Assembly: GCA_951804985.1 (NCBI GenBank)
Contig: OX638131.1
Span: 59,965,947 to 60,029,946, forward strand
Source of the DNA: Dryomyza anilis
Lineage: Eukaryota; Arthropoda; Insecta; Diptera; Dryomyzidae
Reading direction: 5' to 3'
DNA length: 64,000 nucleotides
Numbering within the stretch: the stretch's first letter is position 1; the number at the start of each line of letters is the position of its first letter. Position numbers and translations under genes: made by a program. The notes beneath the pieces are model-generated. The model did no database searches. It was not told the DNA's origin and was given only the letters and a program-made list of their open reading frames with translations. This document shows, one piece after another, positions 40,440-52,559 of the stretch.

Positions 40440-40545
40440 AAATGTCTTGTTCTTGCATCTTGTTCTTGCATTTTTTGCAAGAACAAGATCGAGATTTTCT
40501 TGCAAGAACAAGAGCAAGACTAACACTGCAAGAAAAGCAATACTC
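40440..40545. repeat. Inverted CTTGTTCTTGC/GCAAGAACAAG cluster
   Basis: CTTGTTCTTGC occurs twice and its inverse GCAAGAACAAG twice, plus partial copies, so the strand can fold into a hairpin around TTTTTT at about 40476. Lies within the hAT-like element. Confidence 0.75.
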
Positions 40546-41239
40546 TAGCGTTTTTTTATCATTTTAATGTATTTATTATGTTTTTAAGGTTTTAATGAAA
40601 TTCAAAAGAATTTCGGATATTACTAAATATTGAACAACAAGTAACAATGGAAAGCGTGCAAAATATTTATGAACGTGAACATTAATGAAGATGTGTGTTT
40701 TTATTTTATTTTTTTTTTTGTTTTTCAAGGCTTATGAATATAAGCATCTTAAAAATAAGGTTTGTGAAGCACTTTTGAAGCGGTAAATAGCTTCAAAAGT
40801 CGCTTCAAAAAGATAAAATAGACAAAACAATGTTTTTTTCTCTTTTCTTCGCTACGCTAGTTGGTACATCGATTGTGCATATGCACTATGCTATTCACAT
40901 TATTATTTTTGTTTTACTTTTATACATAATTTTTTTATTAATTGTAAAATCATGCATTTTTTCTTAAGTTAATTCTATGTGCATTATTTCATTTCACTTA
41001 TAATACAAAAAATAATATATAATATATGAACATTTTCACAGTGTACCTCATTTAGCTATTGCTTTTTGTGTTTTTGTTTTTATTTCACAAATCTGCTGAT
41101 TAGTTTGAAAGTGCAACAACAACAAAAATGCGAATAAAGCAGCATCCAATCTTAAGATAGAATTTTTGGCGAGACTTTTTTTGTACCACAAAAAAACTCG
41201 TTGTTGTTGCCAACTAGATAGCAGTACTAAATACATACA

Positions 41240-41312
41240 TGTAGTGTGGTGCCATGCGACTGTCTGTTGTCATGCGTCTGTCTGTTCTCATGCGTCTGTT
41301 GCCATGCATTGA
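41240..41312. repeat. Short minisatellite GTCTGTTNNCATGC
   Basis: Four imperfect units of about 20 bases, each with CATGCGnCTGT or CATGC, between GTGCCATGCGACTGTCTG and GTTGCCATGCATTG. Confidence 0.7.
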
Positions 41313-42308
41313 TACAGGATAGCAACGAAGAGTTGTCGTTGTAAAAGTGTGTGTAGGCGCATCGTAATTCTTTATTGAACGAAAACAGAAATATGCCTAT
41401 ACGAAATATTCCTTATATTTATTATGAATGTATATGTTCATTTTATTATGGCCTTGAAATTTTGAATTCTTTGAATTGTTTAAAATTATAAACTTCTTAG
41501 AAACTAGTTAAGAAAATACGAAAAATAAAATAATCAGAATTTATTAATTGACAATAGACACAGGTGTAGTTGCTGGTCGTTATGTTTGTACATTTTAAGT
41601 ATACAGTTTGCAGATATTGCAGTTCACTGAATTGTTGAAATGTACTTTCTTTGGATGGAAATTGTACAAAATTCTTCTTATTCTTATAAAGCTTAAGAAT
41701 ATTAACCGATGTATTCTTGTTGCCTAGTTTAAGGTTCGCTTCTCGGCTCACTTCTGCAATTCAGATCATATCTCAGGTGAAGTCAAAATGTTGCTTTTCA
41801 TTAGTTTGTGGTCACAATTGAAGTTTTTTTATTGTGAAAATTAATTAAATAATTCATATAACATAATATTTGCACTAACATTACATTTGTTGCTTAAATT
41901 ACGTTTCCCACTTTACCCAAGAAAATGATTCTTACTTTACCCCAAAATCATAATTTGAACATAATTTAGCACCATATAACAAAGTTGGATTATTTCCAAA
42001 CTAGTTTTTATTTCAAAAGATATACAATATTTGATCATTTTGAGAAGCACTTGACAATTGCTTTTATTTTTTAAATGCAAAAACATGGTCAAAAATTGCA
42101 ATTACCCACATTACCCCATGTTCCACTTTACCCAGGTTTTTTGTTGAATACATTGAAAAATATGAAATATTTTATAAAAAAACCGAAACCGTAACATGGT
42201 ACCGGTATACCGGAACCGTTTCGTTGTAAAAACTTGAAACCGAAACCGTAACCGAAATGCGGAAAAAACCGAAATCGAAACCGTTATTCGTTTAGGTTTC
42301 AATCCTTG

Positions 42309-42530
42309 AAAAAAAACCGACATTTTTTTTGGTTAAACCCTTCTTAAATCGGCATGGGTGGTTATTATAGGTGTGCTGAATCCAAATTTGTTAACGGTCA
42401 ATTTCTATCGCGTATAGTTTAAAAAAAAAAATTCGTTAAGTCTGGATATTTTTATTGGCGTAATTGTGTTTATAAGTAATATAATGGTCATAGAATTGAC
42501 CACAAACAATTTCACTAAAAATTGTTTTAA
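42309..42530. mobile_element. Partial copy of the 34311-35285 fold-back
   Basis: Shares GGTTAAACCCTTCTTAAATC, CGGCATGGGTGGTTATT and TATAATGGTCATAGAATTGA with 34490-34760, in the same orientation and order. Its left part is missing, cut by the hAT-like element. Confidence 0.7.
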
Positions 42531-43054
42531 AACATAGGTAATGAAAAAAAAATTTTTTTTTGGTTAAGGTCATCCTGGACATGTCCTAAAAGTTGCAGCA
42601 AATATTGGATAAATTTCTGCCGCTGATTCCGAGAATGGCATCAGTTTTGTCAAATTCGCTTGTAAATAATTGGGTTCTGTGAACATTTAAAAAAAGTCTT
42701 ATTCTATGAAATCGAGGTTCGAACATAAAGGTCACTAGCGCGATTTCGTAACTCCATAACGATAATATTCGATATCGCTAACTATTGACAATTGTAGTTT
42801 GCGATAGCGATCGTTATGAAAAAAGTGATTCCTTAACTTTCAATGCATTTTATGTAGACAAATAAATTCGGAAAGTTTTTTAATAATCCAAAGGGGTTTA
42901 GTCCCTAGATTGAAGAATATTTTTTGATATAGTACGATTTTATTTTTCTTGTATATCATACAAATGTTTCTCGAGATTTACAATTTTATATATCACTATA
43001 AATATAAAAAAATGACCAATGATAGTTAGACAATTCTCAAATTAAGAAATCATG
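42531..43054. other. AT-rich spacer
   Basis: No gene recognised. Contains the loose inverted pair ATAACGATAATATTCGATATCG / GCGATAGCGATCGTTAT region at 42757-42820. Confidence 0.4.
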
Positions 43055-43056
43055 TA

Positions 43057-43609
43057 TAAAGGGTTTTTCAACAGGGACGCTACAAAAGTAGAGCGACAGG
43101 GACAGCAAACGACGCCATATTTTTTGCCGTTCTTTTGACATTTTTCTTCAGTAAGGTTTGCCATTTCATGATGGCTTGACCACCAGAAGTGTCGTATGTT
43201 AGTGAATTGGGCTGAGCAACAACTTGAAAATGATTCGGATTTTCATCGAAAAATCATCTTCAGCGATGAGGCTCATTTCTGGCTGAATGGCTTCGTCAAT
43301 AAACAAAATATGCGTTATTGGTCAGACAGCAATCCACACGTACTCCATGAGTCATCGATGAACTTCATACGAATATCGAACGTGAAATTGCAGCAGTATC
43401 GGCCGATTTATGCTTGAAAACCGTCGAAAATTGGGTTCAGCGTCTGGACTTCTGCAAGCGTGCCCGTTGGGGCCATGCAAAAGAAATCGAGTTCCATACA
43501 TAATGGCATCGAACGTACTTTTACAGGAATAAAGAATTTCATTGATATCCAAAACCATTTTTGTTTTATTTAAAAAAACTTTTGTAACACTCTTATAAAA
43601 AACCCTTTA
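43057..43609 (+). mobile_element. Mariner-like deletion derivative
   Basis: Ends AAGGGTTTTTCAACAGGG with a second block GCTACAAAAGT are inverted at 43567-43609 (ACTTTTGTAACACTC, AAAAAACCCTTTA), and TA flanks both sides (43055-43056, 43610-43611). At about 553 bp it keeps only the ends and two pieces of transposase. Confidence 0.85.
43190..43487 (+). pseudogene. Truncated IS630/Tc1/mariner-type transposase
   Basis: First piece: FHRKIIFSDEAHFWLNGFVN then KQNMRYW and HVLHESS, which covers the second catalytic Asp region (FSDEAHF) of the DDE fold. After an internal deletion the C-terminal piece reads NIEREIAAVSADLCLKTVEN then RLDFCKRARWGHAKEIEFHT and a stop, in another frame. The third catalytic residue and the DNA-binding N-terminus are gone. 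The apparent start at 43196 lies in the middle of the original gene. Confidence 0.83.
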
Positions 43610-43611
43610 TA

Positions 43612-43840
43612 AGTTGCAAGTAATATTTGTTATAAATTAAAGAAATAGTTTAATGTCTTTGCGTAATCAAAAATAAAATAAAAAAATTTGTTCCGTCTAG
43701 AATTATCAAGGCGTTTCTAATTTTATAACTCGCGAGATAGCTATAACTCGGAAATAATAAAATTGTAAATTGTATTGTAAATATGTAAATGAATGGGATA
43801 TTTTATTTATATTATTATTAATTTTCTTTTTTTTTTATAG
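43612..43840. other. Intron end with polypyrimidine tract
   Basis: AT-rich sequence ending TTTTCTTTTTTTTTTATAG, a strong splice acceptor for the ACADVL-like exon. Confidence 0.55.
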
Positions 43841-44027
43841 AACTTATACCTCCAAAGTGCAGCCAAAAATTGATGGAGGAAATGCGATTGAAAATTTTTC
43901 TTTTATGGCCAATATATTTCGTGGAAACTGTGAAGTATCCCAAGTGTTCCCATATCCGGATGTACTATCATCCGAACAAAAAGAACTTACAAGTAGTTTA
44001 ATTCCACCGTTCGAAAGATTTTTCCAG
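43841..44027 (+). CDS. ACADVL: Very-long-chain acyl-CoA dehydrogenase, one internal exon
   Basis: Only exon in the window that looks alive. It is bounded by a pyrimidine-rich acceptor (TTTTTTATAG) and a donor (CCAG|GTACAT). It encodes 62 codons including ENFSFMANIFRGNCEVSQVF then PYPDVLSSEQKEL, with no stop. ACADVL proteins carry S-F...FKGQ....QVFPYP.VL..EQ...L..LV.P..RFF just after the mitochondrial transit peptide, a good match (family knowledge). The enzyme is an FAD-dependent inner-membrane dehydrogenase that starts beta-oxidation of long acyl-CoAs. The exon begins with the last base of a split codon and ends in phase 0. No other exon of the gene was found here, so flanking introns must be long. 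The closely related ACAD9 cannot be excluded. Confidence 0.8.
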
Positions 44028-45301
44028 GTACATCTATTTTTTTAACTGGGAGTACTGGGGTTTGATTCCCGTTCTGTGAAGCGGTGAAATGAAAAGCTTT
44101 TTCAAAGATTCATACAAAATTCGATTCTCATGTATTGTAAAAACAAATTAAAAGTCAGAAAATCATAGCGAACTATGCTGTTAATGAACCAATAAATAGA
44201 GAATTTATTAAATTTATTCTCTCTTTCCTATAATATTGATTTTTACGTTAGTAAAATATTTTTTAAAAATCCTTTAAATGTTAAAAAAGATTTAGTTTTA
44301 AGGTATTTATAAAGAAGGAATTTGTTAATTAATTTTATCATAGAACATATTCATCATGATACAATAAGCAGATAAACGGATACGAGAATGCTTAGCGAAT
44401 GAAACGAGAAATTGGGAAAGTAAAAATGAAAAATGTTTTTCCTTACTGTGAAACGTTTTAAATTGTTTATGTATTCAATTGTTTTAGACGTATATATATT
44501 GCACTTTTGTTTTATAAACAGTTTTTTTTAAGAAGATATACACATATCATTCCTTTTAAAAATTGTATGTTTTGAAAGCAAACTTCAGACATCCTTTTAA
44601 CTTATCATTGTATCATGATATTCATATTTACAATGCAAACAAAATTGTAAAAAAATCACGTTAAAATAACATTGTTCCTTTCCAAAACTCGTCTAATCTA
44701 GATATACTTATTGGCGCATAATCATCCCACATAGACAATAATAAATTTCATGGATTGTCAAAAAGCTGATTTTATATTTAAAGTTTATTTTAAATTGTCT
44801 ATGATTATGCGCCATTGATATTAATTTATATAAATATAAATTACGATAAAAATGGCCTAAAACTAAATTCAATCTGTTAAATACAGACTCTGTACAAAAA
44901 TTAAAATTATTAAAAAATATTTTTCATATAGAGATAACGCCCTTATTGCATAAAACGACAAAAAATCTATCTAGGATTTCACAGGATGATAGAAAGCACT
45001 GCTGGGATCATTCGGTGTAAATATTGCAAAAAGGCCGTTGCACCAAAGTTTCATCACGATTCTCGTTTTGTAAAAAAATATTTTTTTTTTGTCAAAATTT
45101 GTTCATATAAAAATAAATTTAACACTGAAATATATATATGGGTAATTCCACATAAAATTGACAGAGTTTTAAAATTTTTTGTTCGATTTTCATGAAATTT
45201 AGTTTACACCTATGGATAGATAAAAAAAATATAAGTTGATTTTATTTTCGAAATTCGTAAATTTCACAAAATTATGATGCTTCAAAAAATCACAACTTTT
45301 A
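44028..45301. other. Probable intron after the ACADVL exon
   Basis: Begins with GTACAT. AT-rich, with the small MITE at 44712 and a word ATAACGCCCTTATTGCA (44935) that is inverted near 62120. Short frames (44986-45195) are unsupported. Confidence 0.45.
44712..44814. mobile_element. Tiny MITE-like inverted repeat
   Basis: TTGGCGCATAATCAT (44711) and AGACAAT (about 44733) are inverted at ATTGTCTATGATTATGCGCC (44795-44813). About 103 bp. No clear target duplication. Confidence 0.65.
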
Positions 45302-46589
45302 TTTATAGAGCTAACTTCGAAAGCCATTATCTAGGCCAATACCGTTGCAAAATGGATGTTGTTTTAGATTCTGGTTTACAATATATTTTTCTAATTCGGT
45401 TTATAGTTATTATTTTTTTTTAAATTTTCGAACTCGAATTTCGGCAAACACAGCTATTTTGATTTGGCTCAATTTTTTTTCAAAATTAGTTATTTTAATT
45501 ATAAATATACTGTTTGAAATTTGGAGAAGTGTTCTTTGATATAAGGGAGAAATATTTTTTTGTATATAATACCTTTTTATCAATGAGAAAATTTTAAAAG
45601 TGCAATTAACATAAAGACTTTTTGTTAGGTCTTTAAACTTTATTCAAAATTTCGTTGATCACTTCTAATAAATATCTGCAATCAATTTGTAAAATTTTAT
45701 TTTAGTTATTAATCCCTATTTTTTTAGATTTTTTTTTCAATTTTTTCGAGTTAAGTCACTTGTGATTCAGCTAAAAAAAATTACAAAATTACCTTGCTAT
45801 ACGTTTTAATGGTTTTTGTGATAATTGTAGAGGTGTTTTGTGCTTTAGTAGAGGTATAATTTTTTAATTCTTTCTCAGAACACAGAATTGCAATTAACAA
45901 TAAAATAAAAATATAAACAAAGTAACGAAGTAATATATATTTTATATAGATTTATAGAGCTAACTTCGAAAGCCATTATCTAGGCCAATACCGTTGCAAA
46001 ATGGATGTTGTTTTAGATTCTGGTTTACAATATATTTTTCTAATTCGGTTTATAGTTATTATTTTTTTTTAAATTTTCGAACTCGAATTTCGGCAAACAC
46101 AGCTATTTTGATTTGGCTCAATTTTTTTTCAAAATTAGTTATTTTATTTATAAATATACTGTTTGAAATTTGGAGAAGTGTTCTTTGATATAAGGGAGAA
46201 ATATTTTTTTGTATATAATACCTTTTTATCAATGAGAAAATTTTAAAAGTGCAATTAACATAAAGACTTTTTGTTAGGTCTTTAAACTTTATTCAAAATT
46301 TCGTTGATCACTTCTAATAAATATCTGCAATCAATTTGTAAAATTTTATTTTAGTTATTAATCCCTATTTTTTTAGATTTTTTTTTCAATTTTTTCGAGT
46401 TAAGTCACTTGTGATTCAGCTAAAAAAAATTACAAAATTACCTTGCTATACGTTTTAATGGTTTTTGTGATAATTGTAGAGGTGTTTTGTGCTTTAGTAG
46501 AGGTATAATTTTTTAATTCTTTCTCAGAACACAGAATTGCAATTAACAATAAAATAAAAATATAAACAAAGTAACGAAGTAATATATAA
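45302..46589. repeat. Tandem duplication, 2 x about 645 bp
   Basis: Copy 1 starts at 45302 and copy 2 at 45951 with TTTATAGAGCTAACTTCG; the second ends near 46589. Only one difference was seen (TAATTATAAA versus TATTTATAAA). Frames 45345-45539 and 45994-46188 are the same non-coding stretch. Such identity implies a recent event. Confidence 0.95.
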
Positions 46590-46741
46590 TAACTGCCACT
46601 TATGAAAGTACAGTGCGTTTGATTTTAATAAAAAAAAAGATCATTTCGAAAAATAATTCCTCAATTCTTAATAAATTAATGCAATATCGTGATATTGAGA
46701 AGACCCCCGATCTCTTATTACGTCATATTTTTTTTTATTAA

Positions 46742-47290
<549 letters not shown>

Positions 47291-47353
47291 AACTAGAACC
47301 AATTTTACAAAGTGACTTACATCTTCCCAATTACTCAAAGTTGATAGCACCAA

Positions 47354-48787
47354 TTACTCATAGACACTACATCCTACTATACCCTCTAGGTCTGCCCTCT
47401 CATTTTGAAACCTTGGACAGATAAAGAATACATGTCCAGCATCCTCTTGCACATTGCCCGCACAGTACGGGCAAAAAGGATCTCTGTCATACTTAAAACG
47501 GTACAGACAAGATTTAAAACAACCGTGGGCACTTAGCATCTGTGTGAGGTAGAAATTGTTGTATTTTTCCGAGCCTGAAGGTCAAGTGGTATTAAACCAG
47601 CAATAACCAAGACTGCTTCGTCAGAAACAGTGCGGAAAGCACAGTAGACACGCAAGGCAGCAATCCTATACACAGAAGTGATAAGTTTTGCATAGCATGC
47701 AAACTTCAATGAATCTGACCATATGGGTGATGCATATAAGATTGTACTTTTCACCACCTCAGTTAAAAGTTTCCTCTGTAGGTATTTTGGACCTTTTGTG
47801 TTCGGCATTATTTTGCATAACGCCAGACATGCTCCTGTAGCCTTTGAGCATACATACCGCAAGTGGTCGTTGAATGACAGACGACAGTCAATCATAACAC
47901 CAAGATATTTTATATAGCCCTTTGTCTCCACGAAATATTATCCAATGTTGAGATTTAACGATTCCCTTCTTTTGCAACTATTAATTAGAACCGCCTCAGT
48001 TTTATGGTCGGCGAAGGTTAATCCCACAGAATAGAGCCACGAACGCACAATTTGTATGCTAGCATTGGAGACAGTTTCCGCTTCTTGTAACTCTTTCGCC
48101 ACACACACTAGTGCTATGTCGTCCGCGAAGCCAACATTTGAAATTCTTTCGGGTAGTTTCAGCCTCAGAACACCATCATTGCATCCAGAGTAACAACCAC
48201 GCAGTATTCTTTTGTGCCATTTTTCCATCACTTCCCTAGTAGCAGTTTCCACAACGGCGTGGATGGCATCGACAGTTGATTTGGCTTTTCTGAAGCCAAA
48301 TTGGTTATCTGGTAGACCTCCGGCGGCTCCGACACAGGTTTCCAATCTTTTGCACGTCCTCGATAGGAGGACGGTTCGTTTATGGGCTTCCCTTGTTATT
48401 GCAACAAAACCAGCTTCTGTCTTTTCCACATTGATGGAAATATTCCTTGTCCCAAGCACGCATTTATCATGGATGTAAATTGGTCTGGGCAACATTTAAA
48501 AGCCTCTTTCAGTACCAGGTTTGGATTGCATCTTCGATTTCAGCATTTGTCACTAGAGGATAGTTATATATATTCTCGCGAGCGTTTTGGTCCCAGGATG
48601 TCGGTCTCCCAATAGGGAATAGGTGTTCTACAATACCATTAAGTGCTAATGCCTCTGTAGGTGCTGACGGATTTAAGCATTTAAGTTTCTTTGTTACCAA
48701 TTTGTAGGCAAGTCCCCACGGGTTATCTTGAAGGTCATTACAAATTTCAACGAAACATCTTCTCTTGCTTCTGCGTATCGCTAACAT
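47354..48787 (-). pseudogene. R1-clade reverse transcriptase and C-terminal zinc knuckle
   Basis: On the minus strand: an N-terminal RT section (NPWGLAYKLVTKKLKC, SAEIEDAIQ-like), then LPDNQFGFRKAKSTVDAIHA, an internal deletion that removes the SGxPQG core, then VGFADDIALVCVAKELQEAE with the catalytic FADD box, YIKYLGVMIDCRLSFNDH and KSTILYASPIWSD, and finally CPYCAGNVQEDAGHVFFICP, a C-x2-C-x9-H-x4-C knuckle. Frame changes near 48500, 47935 and 47535 divide it. It cannot encode active protein. Confidence 0.86.
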
Positions 48788-48859
48788 GAGAGATTTCCTC
48801 TTAGATTTAAAGGTTTGGTGATGACAATCGTGTTCCGGTATACCTCTCGTTCTCGTATA

Positions 48860-49623
48860 TTATAGCCTGGCTCGTACACAATCTGAACGCAGTTCAGCTA
48901 TCTGTCTATTCCACCAATAGACTGGTTGCTTGCTTGCGTTGTGCTTCCTTCTCACCATTGACGCATCACATTGTTCACGAATTGTTCCGCCATTGTTTCG
49001 TGTTGGCCAAGCAGATTCAAGGGTGTTGACCTTCCAGTCAACTAGTTTTGATGTGCTCATATTGACAAGTACGTATGGGCAATGCTGCTTCTGGTGAAGG
49101 CAATGTCAATAATTGTTCCGCTATCACCCCTACTGAAAGTTTGTTCCTTTCCTGTGTTCATCAATACCACATTTGTATGTGGACAACCCCAATCGGTAGC
49201 CCATGCGTTAAAATCACCTGCAATTAATACAGGGTTTCTATCAATCGCATCTGAGACTATGTTGTCGACAATGGTTTCGAATTCTCCTATAGTGTATCTC
49301 GGTGGGATATAACAGCTATAAAGGTGAATTCCTGAAACTGTGGCTCGGGTAGATCCACAATGTACCGTTGTTGGATTCTGCAGCATTAAATTGTTGACTG
49401 ACCAAATTGCTGAAGTATTTGAACAGTCAGATACCCAGCTTGGAGAATCAACGTTGCGATATTGCTCACTAAGGATAGCGATGTCGACACTTATGTCACG
49501 GATGCTCTGTTTTAGCAGCTCTTGAGCGGCCTGACAACCCTTAAGGTTAAGTTGGAGGATTCTCATTTTCCAGCTCTTAGTAACCGGAGCGCTTTCTGGT
49601 AGTATGGACAAACTGCGCATCAT
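48860..49623 (-). pseudogene. R1-clade endonuclease domain
   Basis: Encodes the EEP endonuclease: MRILQLNLKGCQAAQELLKQ at the start, DIAILSEQYR with the catalytic Glu, YIPPRYTIGEFE, the LIAGDFNAWATDWG motif and GTIIDIAFTRSS. The typical SDH box at the end is degraded and the frame shifts at about 49057, after which VDWKVNTLESAW and YWWNRQIAELR continue. The N-terminal QLNLxxCxAAQ is characteristic of R1-clade LINEs. Confidence 0.85.
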
Positions 49624-50085
49624 GTTATATGGTCGCTATTGGTGTTAGCAGCTACACTACTACAAAGCATACACACTGGGCTTTCTGTGCACGTTTTTAT
49701 TTTGTGCCCAGTATAACCACATCGTAGACATTTTCCAGAGTGGTCAAATTGGCTTTTGCAATTGGAAGCTGTGTTACCAAAATCTAGACATTTAAAGCAT
49801 CTTCTCGGAGACACTTTCTCCCGTATTCGACACCGTACCCAGCCGATGCGAATTTTGGCAGTTTCCAGCAGATGGTTTGCCAATCCGGCACTTTGAAACT
49901 CCCGCTTGCGGTAGTTTCGGCCATACTATTTTCTCTGTTTGAGTGTGTGTGCTAATCAGCTCACATTCCACGGATTCACCTTTGCTTTTATCAAAAGCAT
50001 TTACCAAACAACCGTCCTTTGTTTCATTAATTTCATAAATTGACCGGATTACGTAGTGTAAAAAACAGCACGGAACCTTCTCCAT
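49620..50085 (-). pseudogene. R1-clade ORF1 (gag-like) C-terminus
   Basis: Contains zinc knuckles: CFKCLDFGNTASNC (Cys-x2-Cys-x4... spacing with His lost), CLRCGYTGHKIKTC (a good CCHC) and CMLCSS. Upstream the frame 50085-49792 carries the preceding RNA-binding part. A shift joins the two near 49800-49890 (CRIGKPSAG versus RIGWVRCR). ORF1 proteins bind LINE RNA. The ORF1 N-terminus is missing, giving the 5' truncation. Confidence 0.78.
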
Positions 50086-50100
50086 GTTTCATAGTGCCCT

Positions 50101-50359
50101 TGCAGTTTTTTGGGATGGAGACGAGCGTTGACAGACCTTACTATGAAATTGTTCATGTCTGATGAATCAAAATTCAATATAAAAAATCTCTGACATGAAA
50201 AATATCACAGTAATAACTACCGTCAACGCTCGTCGCAATCCAAAATACGGCCATTGGGCAGGATTGCTGCAAGATCACTATGGCACATGGAGTCGGAACA
50301 ACAATGGTTCGGTGATGTTTTTCACACTACGGAATCGGGCCAATTTATGAAATTAATAA

Positions 50360-50430
<71 letters not shown>

Positions 50431-50556
50431 TCCTGCCGGAATCAAATTGCATATCTCTCTTCTACGGATTTTTCTTTGCATTAAACGCAATAGTTTCTTA
50501 CCTGAAGAAATTATTGATTGATAGCAGTTTTTAAAAATTCATAGAAAACGTGAACT
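50101..50556. other. Spacer with a (TA)n tract at 50364-50425
   Basis: Sequence between the LINE and the Tc3-like element. The TA tract is about 31 units. The palindromic pair GCGTTGACAGACC / ACCGTCAACGC (50124, 50220) surrounds a short AT-rich segment and may be a MITE of about 110 bp. Confidence 0.5.
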
Positions 50557-50629
50557 AATCGTGTTTCACATTTATAAATCCACTTAGAAGGAACAAGAAA
50601 AAAAAGGATATTTTGTGTGTTTTAAAAAT

Positions 50630-51085
50630 TTATTTGACATCCTTTGGCCTTTATTACTTCAAATATTCTCTTATGCATGCCTTAAACTAGCTTTTTCAAT
50701 AAACATGTGTCTAGTTTATTCCATTCATCACTAATTGCTTGCTTTAGTTCTTCAATGTTATTAAATTGGCGATTATCAGCGTATACCATTCTAACTAGAA
50801 TTGCCCAAACATTCTCCATGGATTCAGATCTGGAGAACAGTCCGGCCATTATAATATTTTAATTGCGTTATCTCGAAACTACGCCATAGTTTCTCGACTA
50901 CAGTGAATTGAATTTGAAGAGTTTGATGGGAAGAAAAGGCTCCCCATACCATCAAACTTCCTTCGACAACATTTCTTTTTGAAAAATATCGTAATTCTTT
51001 CCTTAAATCGTGTCAGTATCCATTAAAATTATCTTGGCATCAAAGTTAAACTTCTTTTCGTCGGAAAAGATTACCTCTTCACCAA
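50630..51085 (-). pseudogene. Tc3-like transposase, catalytic part
   Basis: Minus-strand frames give EEVIFSDEKKFNFD (second catalytic Asp of the DDE triad), RNVVEGSLMVWGAFSS in another frame, then DCSPDLNPMENVWAILVRMV and NNIEELKQAISDEWNKLD (third catalytic residue region, SPDLNPxEN). At least two frameshifts and a stop (ACACGATTTAA) disable it. Catalyses cut-and-paste at TA in intact relatives. Confidence 0.83.
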
Positions 51086-51087
51086 TT

Positions 51088-52521
51088 ACACTACACAACA
51101 GCCATTCTGCGCAGCAGTCAAGGTTATTTTTGTATTATGTAAAATGACGCCCTTATTCCGAAAATATGGTTTAATAATGTTTCTTTGGATAGGTTTACAA
51201 AATATGGGCCAATAACTTTTGGGCCGAGCTTTCATAAAGGTGGTCACATATATTTGCAAATATCTCGCGTTCTAAATAACATATATGATCAAATGTTATA
51301 TCGAAGTTAATTGTATATCGAAAAAAACATTTCTTAAAATATTTTTAAATTGATTCATTAGTTTAAGAGAACTCGAAAGAAGAACTTGAAAATACATTTT
51401 TTTTCAACATAAATTTAAGAAAAAATTCATTTAAAAAAATGGAAAAAAATCGAGAAAGTAAGATGATACACAAATTTTAATTTTTCAAAATTAGTTCACA
51501 CTCTTTGGAAGAATTGAGTGCTATACAAATAGGCATAAAAATAAAAAATGTGAGCGGATCACGATTATTTTTTGAGCATCTATTGATAGATGATTGCTTG
51601 TAATTAATTTTAAATTTTATAACTTTATCTTTAATACTTAACGAGATATGTGATCATAAAAAGTAAGCCCACATTTCGTAGTGGATGTAGTAATTTACGT
51701 TGACTAAATCGACTCATCGACTTTTCGAACTTCGAAATACTATTCTACTAAAATATATTGAAAATAAATTTCACATCATTCGGAATAGCAGTTTTAAAGT
51801 TATCGTGTGTAGGCGGACAGACAGACGGTCATATCTAAATCGACTCGGAAAGTGATGTTGATCAAGAAAATATATACTTTTTCATACCAGTCGCGCCTAC
51901 TAAAAGGCGCTAAAATATCCTCACATATATTTTAAAATTTGTTACCCATGGGTATTGTGTATAAACATATTATGCGATTTTTTTAGTTAATATCCAATTG
52001 TAATGCTTTCACATGATTTTTTCTGTTCTCAAAACGTATCCATAGATTTATTTTATTTTTACATTATTTTCTTTAAAAATGTACAGGCTAATTTTGTAAT
52101 ATTACAAACTGTGCATCATCTTGCGTTTTCAATTTTTCGCCATTTTTTAAATGCATTTTTTAATAAAATTTTGATCGACAAAATTTACATTTTTCGAGTT
52201 CTTCTATAGAGTTTTCTTAAACCAGTAAACCAATTCCAAACTATTGTAAGAAATGTTTATATTTAATATTTAATTATTTTTCATTCGATATAACAATTGC
52301 GTTTATGTGTTTTATTAAACGCGAGATATTTACAAATATATGTGACCACCTTTTTGAAAGCTCAGTACAAAAGTTATTGCCCGAAATCTCGTAATCCTAT
52401 CCGTAGACAATTTTTTAATTCATATATTCAAATTCTGCGAGTCATTTCCAATAATACAAAAACAATGGAATTTACTGCGCAAACTTTTTTTTCTCATTTT
52501 GTTGTGTAGTGTTACAATTGG
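51088..52521. mobile_element. Fold-back inserted in the Tc3-like transposase
   Basis: Left arm 51088-51280 and right arm 52310-52521 are inverted, sharing ACACTACACAACA, CAATAACTTTTG and GGTGGTCACATATATTTG plus AAATATCTCGCGTT. Arms are about 190 bp with indels. The core holds GTCTGTCTGTCCGCC-type words and GAGTCGATTTAGATATGACC on the minus strand, as in the ATACCC-ended repeat. No transposase. Confidence 0.78.
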
Positions 52522-52559
52522 TATTACAGAAAAATTTAGTTTAGATGAATAACTTACAT

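Larger units (their letters stand above)
39951..42308. mobile_element. hAT-like TIR element with (CCGAAA)-type ends
   Basis: CAAGGATTGAAACCG at 39951 is inverted at 42294-42308 (GGTTTCAATCCTTG). Both ends are followed by degenerate arrays of AACCGAAACCGTAACC (39951-40110, 42180-42300) facing each other. The CAAGG start fits the hAT consensus YARNG, and such subterminal repeats bind hAT transposases. No 8-bp target duplication is seen: the left flank is ATTAGAAT and the right is AAAAAAAA. The 2.36-kb interior has no transposase, so it is non-autonomous. Frames 40186-41751 - are unsupported. Confidence 0.72.
47293..50100 (-). mobile_element. Decayed R1-clade LINE, minus strand
   Basis: Runs 5' to 3' from about 50100 to 47293: gag-like zinc knuckles, endonuclease, reverse transcriptase, C-terminal zinc knuckle. 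The 3' end stops after the SNWEDVS/KLVL segment and faces the + fragment tail to tail. Several stops and deletions disable it. R1-clade elements include rDNA-specific R1 and less specific relatives; the target here is not rDNA. Confidence 0.85.

Noticed and set aside
45345..46188. Duplicated 64-residue gene
   Set aside because: The two frames differ only because the 645-bp block is tandemly duplicated; the peptide has no motif.
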